A stretch of 7,710 nucleotides of DNA from CANHEE01 sp043777755 (GTDB taxonomy: Bacteria > Bacteroidota > Bacteroidia > Chitinophagales > Saprospiraceae). The notes beneath the pieces are model-generated. The model did not search any database. It saw nothing but the letters and a program-made list of their open reading frames with translations, and was not told the DNA's origin. The stretch lies in assembly GCA_043777755.1 (NCBI GenBank), contig JAYWHK010000249.1, positions 1 to 7,710 of the forward strand, read 5' to 3'. A program made the position numbers and the translations under genes. Each line of letters opens with the position of its first letter. Positions within the stretch are counted from its first letter, which is position 1. Below are positions 1 through 7,008 of the stretch, in pieces.

Positions 1-97
1 TTTTATAAAAATAAAAAATTGATATTTTATTATAAATTAAAATATTATTTTTTAAATTTTTTAAAAATGTTCTGTTTTTAGAAAACTGGAACATCGA
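1..97. other. extremely AT-rich leader before the large hydrolase gene
   Basis: The first 80 bases contain only four G or C residues (about 5% GC), far lower than the coding DNA that follows. I see no convincing TAnnTTTG -7 element and no Shine-Dalgarno sequence. One forward frame stays open from position 1 to a TAG at 79-81, but its translation is low-complexity Phe/Tyr/Lys/Leu/Asn and is probably not a gene. The hydrolase frame has a TAA at 62-64, so its coding region cannot extend left of position 65. The stretch could be a promoter/UP-type region or the edge of a rearrangement. Confidence 0.6.
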
Positions 98-3000
98 GTG
101 GATATTATATTTTCAGAAAACGATTCTCGCTCTACGTTGGGCTGTTTGGCTGCGTCAAAAGGAGCATTGGCAGATTTGAATTTGAAAAGCACTGCACTTT
201 GGGATATGTATGTCAAACAAGGACAAACTGTACCTACTCATGCGATTTTTACTTTGCAAAATATACCCCAAGAATGTAACGAAGGAGAGATTAAACCCTT
301 TGATTTAGATGGTTTTATGACACCTTTGATTAATTGTGTCACCGACTGGGAAGTAATCAAAAATCCACAAGAAGGACACGATTATGTTGTTCATGTTCGT
401 AGTCAAAAAGGTGGTTTGCCAGTGGCGAATACGTCTGGTTTTTCAGATATTGGACATAGTGGATCGGTTTCTAAAACGCCAATAATGAATCGTTTGTACG
501 AGCTTTTACAGAAAAAAACAGATGATCCTGTTTTTTACAATGGCAAATTTCCAAAACCTGATACTGACTTTTTCTTTGCTCCTAATAATAATGATGAAAA
601 GGAAAAAACAAGTGTTGCTACATTGGCTTTTGACTCAAGTTTGAAAAATAAAATAGTCAAAAAAGGACAAACCATTCCTGTCAAAATCACCAAAAGTATT
701 GATTTGGCGACAGTCGTTTTTTATACTTTCACAACACAAAGCGATTCGATTACTTTTGGTTATAGCAAGAGCCAAAATCCAGTTTTCAATTATACGATTA
801 GACCTGATTTTGACGAAAAAATAAAGCTCGTTGCCATCGCAAAACAAGGAAATGACTACATCTCTGATACTACTTTTTTGATAGTACAAGCTGACGAAAC
901 ATTGAATTTTCTCCCAACTTTTAAGCCCAATCCTATTACTTCCAATAATGCCATTGAAGCTAAAAATGGGCATTTTTATAATAAAAACAATGAAAAGATA
1001 CGTTTCTGGGGCATTAATATTGGCGAAACTGCGGCTTTCCCTTCCAAAGCACAAGCGGACAAAACTGCCAAAGAATTGCGTGAAAAAGGCTTCAATTTAG
1101 TGCGTTTTCATGCGATTGATAACCTGCAAGGAAACGACAGTACGACTTTGTTTTTTGGAACACAAGAAACAACCCGTAAAATTAATTTGGCGCAATTGGA
1201 CAAGCTGCATTATTTTGTCGCTGCGCTCAAAAAAGAAGGAATTTATAGCAATGTCAATTTGAAAACGGCACGTGTTTTCTTTGAAAAGGACGGTATCGTA
1301 GGAGCTGACTCTTTATTCAAATACGGCAAATTGGGTATGAATTATGGCAAAGGCATTTGCCTGTTTGATGTGCAAATGCAAGATTTTCAAAAGGAATTTG
1401 CCCAACAAGTGCTTGCGCCAGTCAATCCCTACACAGGAGTTTCGTTGGCTGCCGACCCTGCCGTAGCGATGATTGAGCTGAACAACGAAGACAATATTTA
1501 TAACTACTTCAAAACCAATAATTTAAAATCTTTTGCGGAAGGTGGCTCTTTGCTTTGGCGACAGAAAAAAGCCTTGGATGCGCTTTGGTATGAATTTTTA
1601 AAGAATAAATATCCAACCAATCAAGCCTTAGCTGCGGCTTGGAGCAATGGTGCAAACGCTTTTTCGCCTGTAGAACTCATTGAAAATGGTTGTTTTGAAG
1701 AAAAAACCTTAGGCAATACTTGGGTTTTGGAAGTCAATGCTGGTACGGCTACGGCTGTTTTAGATTCTATAAGTTCTTTTGCTGGAAAAAAATCTTTGCG
1801 ACTCAATGTACCAACAGCACCAACTCAAAACTGGCATATTCAGATGAAAAATTATGGTTTTTCTTTGAAAAAAGATTCTGTTTATACCATTTTTTTTGCT
1901 GCAAAAGCTGACCAATCAAAGACAATTCGTGCCGAAGTATCCAATAATATTGCTCCTTACAATAGTTATCAAGGTTTTGATGTAGCATTGACCAGTCAGT
2001 GGAAAACCTACCAATTCACTTTCAAAGCAACTGAAAACAACATTTCTAATGCTCGTTTTGCTTTTCTGACCAATATGCAAGCTGGAACTTTTTGGTTTGA
2101 CAATGTGGGCTTTTTACAAAAAAATGTACCTGCACCACTGCCCAATCCCGAGTTGGTTTCTAATGGTAATTTTGAAATGAGCAGTACTAATTGGAGTTTG
2201 GAAAAAAACGATGCGGCTATAAATGCCAATTTTTCGACGACAACGACTGCGCCTTTTGAAAAAACAACAAGCGGACAACTTGCTGTCACCCAAGCGAGCA
2301 ATCAATATTGGCATATTCAACTAAAAAATACAGGTTTTTCTTTGCAAAAAGACAGTATTTATGAAGTCGTTTTTGCTGCAAAAGCCAATACAAACGCTAC
2401 TTTACAAGCCAATGCTTCGCTTAATATTGCACCTTTCACTTGGTTTGGTGGTCAAACTTTCAATGTCGGAACGCAGTGGCAGACTTTTTCATTTCGTTTC
2501 AAAGCAAAAGAAAACGTAAGTATGCAAGGCAAATTCGCTTTTTCAATGATTCAGAACGCTACATTTTGGTTTGATGCAGTTAGCGTTCGCAAAATTTCGG
2601 TCAAAGGTTTGGCGACTGGCGAAAACCTTTGGTGCGACAATATCAAACGCCACGATTTTTCGGAAAGGTATCAAATTTCGGAAAACCGTTTGGGCGATTT
2701 GACCGATTTTTATATGCAATTGCAAAAAAATCACTTTGATAAATTATATGCTTTTTTAAAAAATAATTTAGGCGTAAAAGCAATGATTACAGGAACAAAC
2801 GAACTTTTGGGCGTTCAGAACCTTCGACATCAGACCAATATGGATTTCATTGACGATCATAGTTATTGGGATTTGCCGAATTTTCCAGTCAAAGGTTTTG
2901 ACCCTTTGAATTGGAGTATTAAAAACCAATCCATGCTCAAATCTGAAAATATGGAAGGAATTACTAATCTTTTTTCGGGACTAAAACTTAGCACAAAACC

Positions 3001-5038
3001 TTATACAGTGAGCGAATATAATCACTGTGCGCCAAATATTTATCGCACTGAAATGATGCCGATTTTGACCGCTTACGGTTCTTTGCACGATTGCGATGCG
3101 ATGATTTTGTACTCTTATTCCAACAATTATTACAATGAAAAAGGAGCTGTCAAAAATTGGTTTTTCTTACAAAATGACCGTTCTATTTTGAATCAATCGC
3201 CTGTGGCGGCTATGGTTTATCGCAATCAGCTTTTGAAAGCCGATAATCAACCTCTGACGATTCAATACAGCAGTGATTTTTTTAGAAAAAGTGCAAAAAT
3301 ATACGAAACTGATAATTTTGATTACCCTAAATATTACAATCCTCGCATCGCATTACAAAGAAATGTGACAGTAAAAGGCGTTTCGGAAGCTACAACTACC
3401 AATTTTTCGACGATTCCTAACCTCACTACTGATAAAATAACGACCATTACCAACGAAACTACACTGGATAAAACACAAGGCATTTTGCAGACAGTCAGTA
3501 GTAAATACATTAGTATTGCAGGCTTTTTGAACAATGCACCGAACACGAAAGTTGGTGATTTGGAACTTGTCAATGCCAATGATTTTGGCGTAATCACTTG
3601 GGCAGCACTTGCTGATTCTTCTCTGAAAAATTCAGAGAAATCGTTGCTCACAATCGTTACTCGCCAAGAAAATACTGGTATGGGCTGGAACGCAACGAAG
3701 ACCTCCTTAGGAAATAATTGGGGCAATACGCCTTTAGTTTTTCCGCCAATGAAAACAACTTTGAACCTCTCTATCAACGCTGATACACTTTATGTTTATC
3801 CATTAGATGATAAAGGAAATGCTCAGAAAGGAGTGAAGTATTTGCCCAGTGCTGCCAAAATTTTCACAATTAACATAGACCAAAGCCAAAATTATACGAC
3901 TTGGTATGGCTTAAAAGCATTGAAAAAAGCAATCAGCCCCGTTTTTCCACTCGGGCTAAAATCTTGTTTGGAAGATGATTTTTTAGCTTTGAAAAAAATC
4001 TACGATACGAACAATGGTGTAGTTTGGAAAGACAAAATCAATTGGCTCACGAATCCTGACATGACCAAATGGAAAGGTGTAACGCTGACCGCTGACGGCT
4101 GTGATGTACAGGTTATCAATATCAGAAATAACAATCTTTCGGGCGAATTGCCTGCGATTGATTTGCCAAAATTGACGCAGTTCGTAGCAGACAGCAACAA
4201 ATTATCAGGTAAAATGCCTTTGATAAATGCACCAAATTTGGAAACGATTTACCTTTACGATAACCAATTGACTGGTGCAATTCCTAATCTTAATTTGCCA
4301 AAATTGCGTTATTTGTGGCTTTCTCGCAATCCGCTTTCTGGTAAAATTCCAGATTTTGATGCAATGCCTAATTTGGAAGATTTAAGATTACGCAATTGCA
4401 ATTTAGAAGGTAGTGTTCCTAATTTTTCAAAAACAAAACTCAATAATAGCAGCAGCCTTTTGTGGCTCAGTGGCAATAAATTTGTTTTTGGTGACTTTGA
4501 AAATAAATCTTGGCTTTCACTCAACGAATTGCGTTATAGCAACCAGCAAAAAATACCTTTGACAAAAAATGGCAATACGCTTTCTGTTACAACGGGTTCT
4601 CAAAATGCTGTACAAAAATTTGAATGGTACAAAAACGGACAGCTTTTGACAACGAACCAAAGTAATACTTTCATCGTCACGAGCAACGGAAAATACCATT
4701 GCAAAATCACGCACAATACGCTCACAATTGCCAATAATGTTGAAAAAAATCTTATTTTGGAAACGGAAGCTGTCGATGTCAATACGGTTGCCACGCGGGA
4801 AGAAATACTAACAGGCATAAAAATCTATCCAAATCCGACAAATGATTTACTTTTTGTAGAGATTGACAATCAATTACTTACAAAGATAACTTTATTGGAT
4901 ATAAATGGAAGACTTCTATTGCAAAAAAATATTTCACAACAAGGTAGCCTTGATTTGAAGCAATTTTCCAAAGGTGTTTATGTTTTGAAATTGGAAGTGG
5001 AAGGAAAAGTGTTGTTTAGAAAGGTTTTGGTGGAGTAG
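98..5038 (+). CDS. giant multidomain glycoside hydrolase (GH-A clan, GH5-like) with inserted CBM4/9 pair, LRRs and T9SS sorting tail
   Basis: This is probably a surface or secreted polysaccharide hydrolase. Seen, by approximate residue: 1-165, a domain I cannot assign; 170-266, an Ig-like beta domain; from about 290, a TIM barrel with beta-1 RFWGIN (302-307), beta-2 VRFH (335-338) and beta-4 IELNNED, whose Asn463-Glu464 fits the GH-A acid/base. Two CBM4/9-like modules follow (525-675, 684-833). The barrel then resumes with DDHSYW (919-924) and VSEYNH, whose Glu973 fits the nucleophile, ending near 1009. After it come a beta-rich region (about 1080-1285), plant-type LRRs (1290-1475), an Ig-like domain (about 1480-1560) and a type A sorting domain starting at IYPNP (1576-1580). 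Substrate cannot be read from sequence. The GTG start is the only near-upstream candidate; the next in-frame ATG is codon 37. Oddity: a T9SS tail needs Sec export, yet no signal peptide is visible, so the 5' end may be lost or wrongly placed. Confidence 0.85.
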   Translation: MDIIFSENDSRSTLGCLAASKGALADLNLKSTALWDMYVKQGQTVPTHAIFTLQNIPQECNEGEIKPFDLDGFMTPLINCVTDWEVIKNPQEGHDYVVHVRSQKGGLPVANTSGFSDIGHSGSVSKTPIMNRLYELLQKKTDDPVFYNGKFPKPDTDFFFAPNNNDEKEKTSVATLAFDSSLKNKIVKKGQTIPVKITKSIDLATVVFYTFTTQSDSITFGYSKSQNPVFNYTIRPDFDEKIKLVAIAKQGNDYISDTTFLIVQADETLNFLPTFKPNPITSNNAIEAKNGHFYNKNNEKIRFWGINIGETAAFPSKAQADKTAKELREKGFNLVRFHAIDNLQGNDSTTLFFGTQETTRKINLAQLDKLHYFVAALKKEGIYSNVNLKTARVFFEKDGIVGADSLFKYGKLGMNYGKGICLFDVQMQDFQKEFAQQVLAPVNPYTGVSLAADPAVAMIELNNEDNIYNYFKTNNLKSFAEGGSLLWRQKKALDALWYEFLKNKYPTNQALAAAWSNGANAFSPVELIENGCFEEKTLGNTWVLEVNAGTATAVLDSISSFAGKKSLRLNVPTAPTQNWHIQMKNYGFSLKKDSVYTIFFAAKADQSKTIRAEVSNNIAPYNSYQGFDVALTSQWKTYQFTFKATENNISNARFAFLTNMQAGTFWFDNVGFLQKNVPAPLPNPELVSNGNFEMSSTNWSLEKNDAAINANFSTTTTAPFEKTTSGQLAVTQASNQYWHIQLKNTGFSLQKDSIYEVVFAAKANTNATLQANASLNIAPFTWFGGQTFNVGTQWQTFSFRFKAKENVSMQGKFAFSMIQNATFWFDAVSVRKISVKGLATGENLWCDNIKRHDFSERYQISENRLGDLTDFYMQLQKNHFDKLYAFLKNNLGVKAMITGTNELLGVQNLRHQTNMDFIDDHSYWDLPNFPVKGFDPLNWSIKNQSMLKSENMEGITNLFSGLKLSTKPYTVSEYNHCAPNIYRTEMMPILTAYGSLHDCDAMILYSYSNNYYNEKGAVKNWFFLQNDRSILNQSPVAAMVYRNQLLKADNQPLTIQYSSDFFRKSAKIYETDNFDYPKYYNPRIALQRNVTVKGVSEATTTNFSTIPNLTTDKITTITNETTLDKTQGILQTVSSKYISIAGFLNNAPNTKVGDLELVNANDFGVITWAALADSSLKNSEKSLLTIVTRQENTGMGWNATKTSLGNNWGNTPLVFPPMKTTLNLSINADTLYVYPLDDKGNAQKGVKYLPSAAKIFTINIDQSQNYTTWYGLKALKKAISPVFPLGLKSCLEDDFLALKKIYDTNNGVVWKDKINWLTNPDMTKWKGVTLTADGCDVQVINIRNNNLSGELPAIDLPKLTQFVADSNKLSGKMPLINAPNLETIYLYDNQLTGAIPNLNLPKLRYLWLSRNPLSGKIPDFDAMPNLEDLRLRNCNLEGSVPNFSKTKLNNSSSLLWLSGNKFVFGDFENKSWLSLNELRYSNQQKIPLTKNGNTLSVTTGSQNAVQKFEWYKNGQLLTTNQSNTFIVTSNGKYHCKITHNTLTIANNVEKNLILETEAVDVNTVATREEILTGIKIYPNPTNDLLFVEIDNQLLTKITLLDINGRLLLQKNISQQGSLDLKQFSKGVYVLKLEVEGKVLFRKVLVE
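1670..2596 (+). repeat. tandem duplication of a CBM4/9-like module inside the hydrolase barrel
   Basis: Two consecutive modules of about 150 residues align with each other: residues 525-675 (nt 1670-2122) and 684-833 (nt 2147-2596). Shared landmarks are ELIENGCFEE versus ELVSNGNFEM at the start, WHIQMKNYGFSL versus WHIQLKNTGFSL, FFAAKA versus VFAAKA, NNIAPY versus LNIAPF, QWKTYQFTFKA versus QWQTFSFRFKA, and FWFDNV versus FWFDAV at the end. The opening (E/N)-L-x-x-N-G-x-F-E and closing F-W-F-D are typical of CBM4/9-type carbohydrate-binding domains. The copies have diverged substantially at protein and DNA level, so the duplication is not recent. They sit after catalytic strand beta-4 and its helix, before strand beta-5. 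Confidence 0.8.
3965..4500 (+). repeat. plant-type leucine-rich repeat region of the hydrolase
   Basis: Residues about 1290-1340 resemble the cap seen before plant-type LRRs: Cys1290, a DFLALKKIYD helix, then WKGV and a GCDVQVINI strand. Four to five repeats of about 22-23 residues follow, with the pattern LxxLxLxxNxLxGxIP: RNNNLSGELP, DSNKLSGKMP, YDNQLTGAIP, SRNPLSGKIP and RNCNLEGSVP. This is the LxGxIP ('plant-specific') class, also found in secreted Bacteroidota proteins. The likely role is binding of protein or glycan at the surface; that role is inferred. Confidence 0.8.
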
Positions 5039-5049
5039 ATACCCAAAAT

Positions 5050-5079
5050 AAAAAGGTCGGTGTTACAGCCGACCTTTTT
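5050..5079 (+). terminator. strong rho-independent terminator of the hydrolase gene
   Basis: A perfect 11-bp stem lies 11 bases after the TAG stop. The left arm 5050-5060 is five A followed by GGTCGG; the right arm 5069-5079 is CCGACC followed by five T; the loop is 8 nt (5061-5068). The left A-tract makes it symmetrical, so it may also stop transcription from the opposite strand. It separates the hydrolase from the membrane-protein gene downstream. Confidence 0.9.
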
Positions 5080-5104
5080 GTTATTAAATCTAAAAAAATA
5101 TTCA

Positions 5105-5722
5105 ATGTTACAAAAAAATCTAATTACACTTGGAATCGCACTTGGCGTTTTATTTCTCACAGTTGCTACATTTTTTTACCCTGGCGGAACAATCAACAAT
5201 GAATTTTCGGTAGGGTATAGTTGGTCAGAAAATTATATTAGCCACCTGCTACGACCTTTGGCTGTCAATGGTATGGAAAATCCTGCACGCCCTTGGGCAA
5301 TTATAGGTGTTTTGTTATTTACAGGTGCTTTTGGCTTATTTTTTTTCCAGTTTTCCGAATTTATAAAAGTCAAAAGTGCAGCTTTTATCATCAAATACTT
5401 AGGTGTTTTAGGTACTTTTTTAGGTTTTTTGGTGATAGTGCCTTCGTTGCACGACCTCATGGTATCGCTAACGAGTTTTTTGTCTTTGCTTATTTTTTTC
5501 TACCTCACGGCGTTTGTTATCAAAGCGAAAAAAACAATTTTAGCTCTTATGTCGGTGTTGTTTTTATTGTTATTTTATTTTGCCACATTCATGTATTCTA
5601 CAAGATTTCATTTGGAATATATGCCACTTATGCAAAAAATTGCATTTTTAGTAAAAATTGTATGGATTCTATCACTTACGTTTTTTACAAAAAAAGAAGA
5701 TTTTGAAAATATTTTGAAATAA
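5105..5722 (+). CDS. small six-TM membrane protein, DUF998-like
   Basis: A 205-residue integral membrane protein of unknown function. Hydrophobic segments lie at about residues 5-25, 63-85, 92-114, 120-140, 144-164 and 177-195, giving six predicted membrane spans. The first span ends in YPGG (25-28) and is followed by a polar loop with GYSWSENYISHL (37-48); a charged LHDL (115-118) lies between spans three and four. A YPGG turn, an aromatic/Asn loop and a His-Asp pair recall DUF998-type proteins, but that assignment is from memory of the family's look and is tentative. The ATG at 5105 is preferred: the in-frame GTG at 5060 lies inside the upstream terminator hairpin and would add 15 residues of poor quality. 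It is convergent with the transporter gene, 12 bases apart. I see no clear promoter in the 25 bases between terminator and ATG. Confidence 0.75.
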   Translation: MLQKNLITLGIALGVLFLTVATFFYPGGTINNEFSVGYSWSENYISHLLRPLAVNGMENPARPWAIIGVLLFTGAFGLFFFQFSEFIKVKSAAFIIKYLGVLGTFLGFLVIVPSLHDLMVSLTSFLSLLIFFYLTAFVIKAKKTILALMSVLFLLLFYFATFMYSTRFHLEYMPLMQKIAFLVKIVWILSLTFFTKKEDFENILK

Positions 5723-5734
5723 AACTAACTCAAT

Positions 5735-6871
5735 TTATGTTAATCTTTTTAAACGACCGACGAGCAAAGCCATAGCCACAAAAAGCAACAATGTAAAACC
5801 AAGACCAACTCTCAAATCAAATGTATCTGCCAAAAAACCAATAATAGGTGGCCCAATAAAAAAACCAGCATAACCAATAGTGGTCGCCATAGCAATACCA
5901 ACACTCGGTGAAATGCCTTCAGTATTTCCTGCTGTCGAATAGACAATTGGGACAATGGTGGAAAGTCCCAAGCCAACCAAGAAAAATCCTAAAAATGTTG
6001 CTATCAAATTTGGAAAAGCGATTGCAATTGCCAATCCTAACATCGCTAAAATACTTTCTATAAACAATACTTTGCGTTTTCCGAATTTTTCAGTAAAATA
6101 ATCACCAAAAACACGTCCGATTGTCATTGCGCCACTAAAAATTGCCACACCAAAAGCCGCAGTATAATCATTCGTGCCAACAATATTTTTTAGGTAATTG
6201 GCTGACCAGTCAGACATAGAACCTTCGCCCGTCATACAGCAAAATGCAATAATCCCCAAAGGTAAAATAGCCTTTGTTGGCAGCTGAAAATGAGGACTCT
6301 CCTTGTTATTTTGTGTTTCGCTCGGGGCATCTTCCATTAAATGTTGAGCTGCCCAAAGCAAGGTCAGTGTTCCTAATGCTGACACTATTCCAAAATGCGT
6401 TAATAGATTGATTTCCAGCTTACTAAATCCTGCACCAACCGCTGCACCAATTGCCATACCAATACTAAACATAGCATGAAAAGAGGACATAATCGCCTTT
6501 CCGATAGATCGCTCTACATAGACCGCTTGTCCGTTCATCGCTACGTCCATCGCTCCATTAGAGATGCCAATTAACAAGAAAATTGCGCCAACGAACCAAA
6601 TGTTTTCTGACAAACACAGAACTGCAATCATGGCACAAAACAAAAAACCGCTTACTTGTGTGATTCGTCTACTACCAAAACGAGTGGTCAAAAATCCAGA
6701 AAAAGGCATAGAAAAAATCGCTCCCAATGCCATTGTGAAAAGCAATGTTCCCAATACACTGTTGTTAATACCCAAAAAACGTTGGATTTCAGGAATACGT
6801 GAAGTCCAATTGCCATAAAAAAAGCCATTGACAAAGAAAAAAGCTGCAACTGCAATGCGATTAATGTTCAT
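5735..6871 (-). CDS. MFS transporter, YbjJ-like
   Basis: A 378-residue inner-membrane transporter of the major facilitator superfamily with about 12 hydrophobic segments in two halves, joined by a polar loop near residues 190-205 (APSETQNNKES). Family marks are GNWTSRIPEI (20-29) in the first span, a motif A-like loop GFLTTRFGSRR (59-69), NGAMDVAMNGQA (105-116) in span 4, FHAMFSIG (131-138), GSMSDWSANYL opening the second half, a second motif A copy GRVFGDYFTEKFGKRK, and ATTIGYAGFFIGPPIIGF near the C-terminus. The last and the GS-x-x-DW motif closely resemble E. coli YbjJ as I recall it. The substrate is unknown; YbjJ itself is poorly characterised. The ATG at 6869-6871 is chosen because the longer frame starts with TTG at 6925, upstream of the TATCTTTG promoter element. 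Divergent from the Crp/Fnr-type regulator. No terminator is visible at its 3' end. Confidence 0.88.
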   Translation of the reverse strand: MNINRIAVAAFFFVNGFFYGNWTSRIPEIQRFLGINNSVLGTLLFTMALGAIFSMPFSGFLTTRFGSRRITQVSGFLFCAMIAVLCLSENIWFVGAIFLLIGISNGAMDVAMNGQAVYVERSIGKAIMSSFHAMFSIGMAIGAAVGAGFSKLEINLLTHFGIVSALGTLTLLWAAQHLMEDAPSETQNNKESPHFQLPTKAILPLGIIAFCCMTGEGSMSDWSANYLKNIVGTNDYTAAFGVAIFSGAMTIGRVFGDYFTEKFGKRKVLFIESILAMLGLAIAIAFPNLIATFLGFFLVGLGLSTIVPIVYSTAGNTEGISPSVGIAMATTIGYAGFFIGPPIIGFLADTFDLRVGLGFTLLLFVAMALLVGRLKRLT

Positions 6872-6888
6872 TTTTTTGATTTTTCCTG

Positions 6889-6896
6889 CAAAGATA
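6889..6896 (-). promoter_or_regulatory. -7 promoter element of the MFS gene
   Basis: On the minus strand this reads TATCTTTG, an exact match to the Bacteroidota -7 consensus TAnnTTTG. It ends 17 bases before the transporter ATG, leaving a leader of roughly 10-13 nt. No TTG lies at the usual 19-23 base distance upstream; a run of T (6914-6917 on the minus strand) is all that occupies the -33 region. Its position argues for the ATG at 6871 as the start. Confidence 0.65.
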
Positions 6897-6950
6897 ACAT
6901 TTAAGTGAAATGTAAAATACCTCAACCGTCTAAAAAAAACGCTGTATAAA

Positions 6951-6980
6951 TTGTTTGGAAAATAAAAAACACTATATTTG
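6951..6980 (+). promoter_or_regulatory. promoter of the Crp/Fnr-type regulator
   Basis: TTG at 6951-6953, a 19-base spacer, then TATATTTG at 6973-6980 match the Bacteroidota/Flavobacterium form TTG-N(17-23)-TAnnTTTG. Transcription would start a few bases after 6980, giving a leader of about 20-25 nt before the ATG at 7009. The in-frame TTG at 6955 falls inside the promoter, which excludes it as the start codon. Confidence 0.75.
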
Positions 6981-6999
6981 CTTTCAGAAACTAACTATT

Positions 7000-7004
7000 G
7001 AGGT
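7000..7004 (+). promoter_or_regulatory. Shine-Dalgarno-like site of the regulator gene
   Basis: GAGGT lies 4 bases before the ATG at 7009. Such a site is not required in Bacteroidota, where AT-rich leaders usually suffice, but here it supports the ATG at 7009 over the upstream TTG. Confidence 0.5.
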
Positions 7005-7008
7005 AAAT

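Noticed and set aside
635..1054. 139-residue minus-strand open frame inside the hydrolase gene
   Set aside because: It lies wholly within a strong coding frame on the other strand and its translation shows no domain pattern; a shadow.
3334..3777. 147-residue minus-strand open frame inside the hydrolase gene
   Set aside because: Hydrophobic shadow of the beta-rich region on the plus strand; no start signal or recognisable motif.
5060..5104. GTG start at 5060 for the membrane protein
   Set aside because: It lies within the terminator hairpin; the ATG at 5105 begins directly before the first membrane span.
5293..5706. 137-residue plus-strand frame overlapping the membrane protein
   Set aside because: Its translation is Phe/Tyr/Cys-rich, an out-of-frame reading of the T-rich six-TM gene; the 5105-5722 frame has clean membrane spans.
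6872..6925. TTG start at 6925 giving an 18-residue longer MFS protein
   Set aside because: It lies upstream of the TATCTTTG promoter element and the extension does not look like transporter sequence.
6955..7008. TTG start at 6955 for the regulator
   Set aside because: It overlaps the promoter; the ATG at 7009 has a GAGGT site 4 bases upstream.
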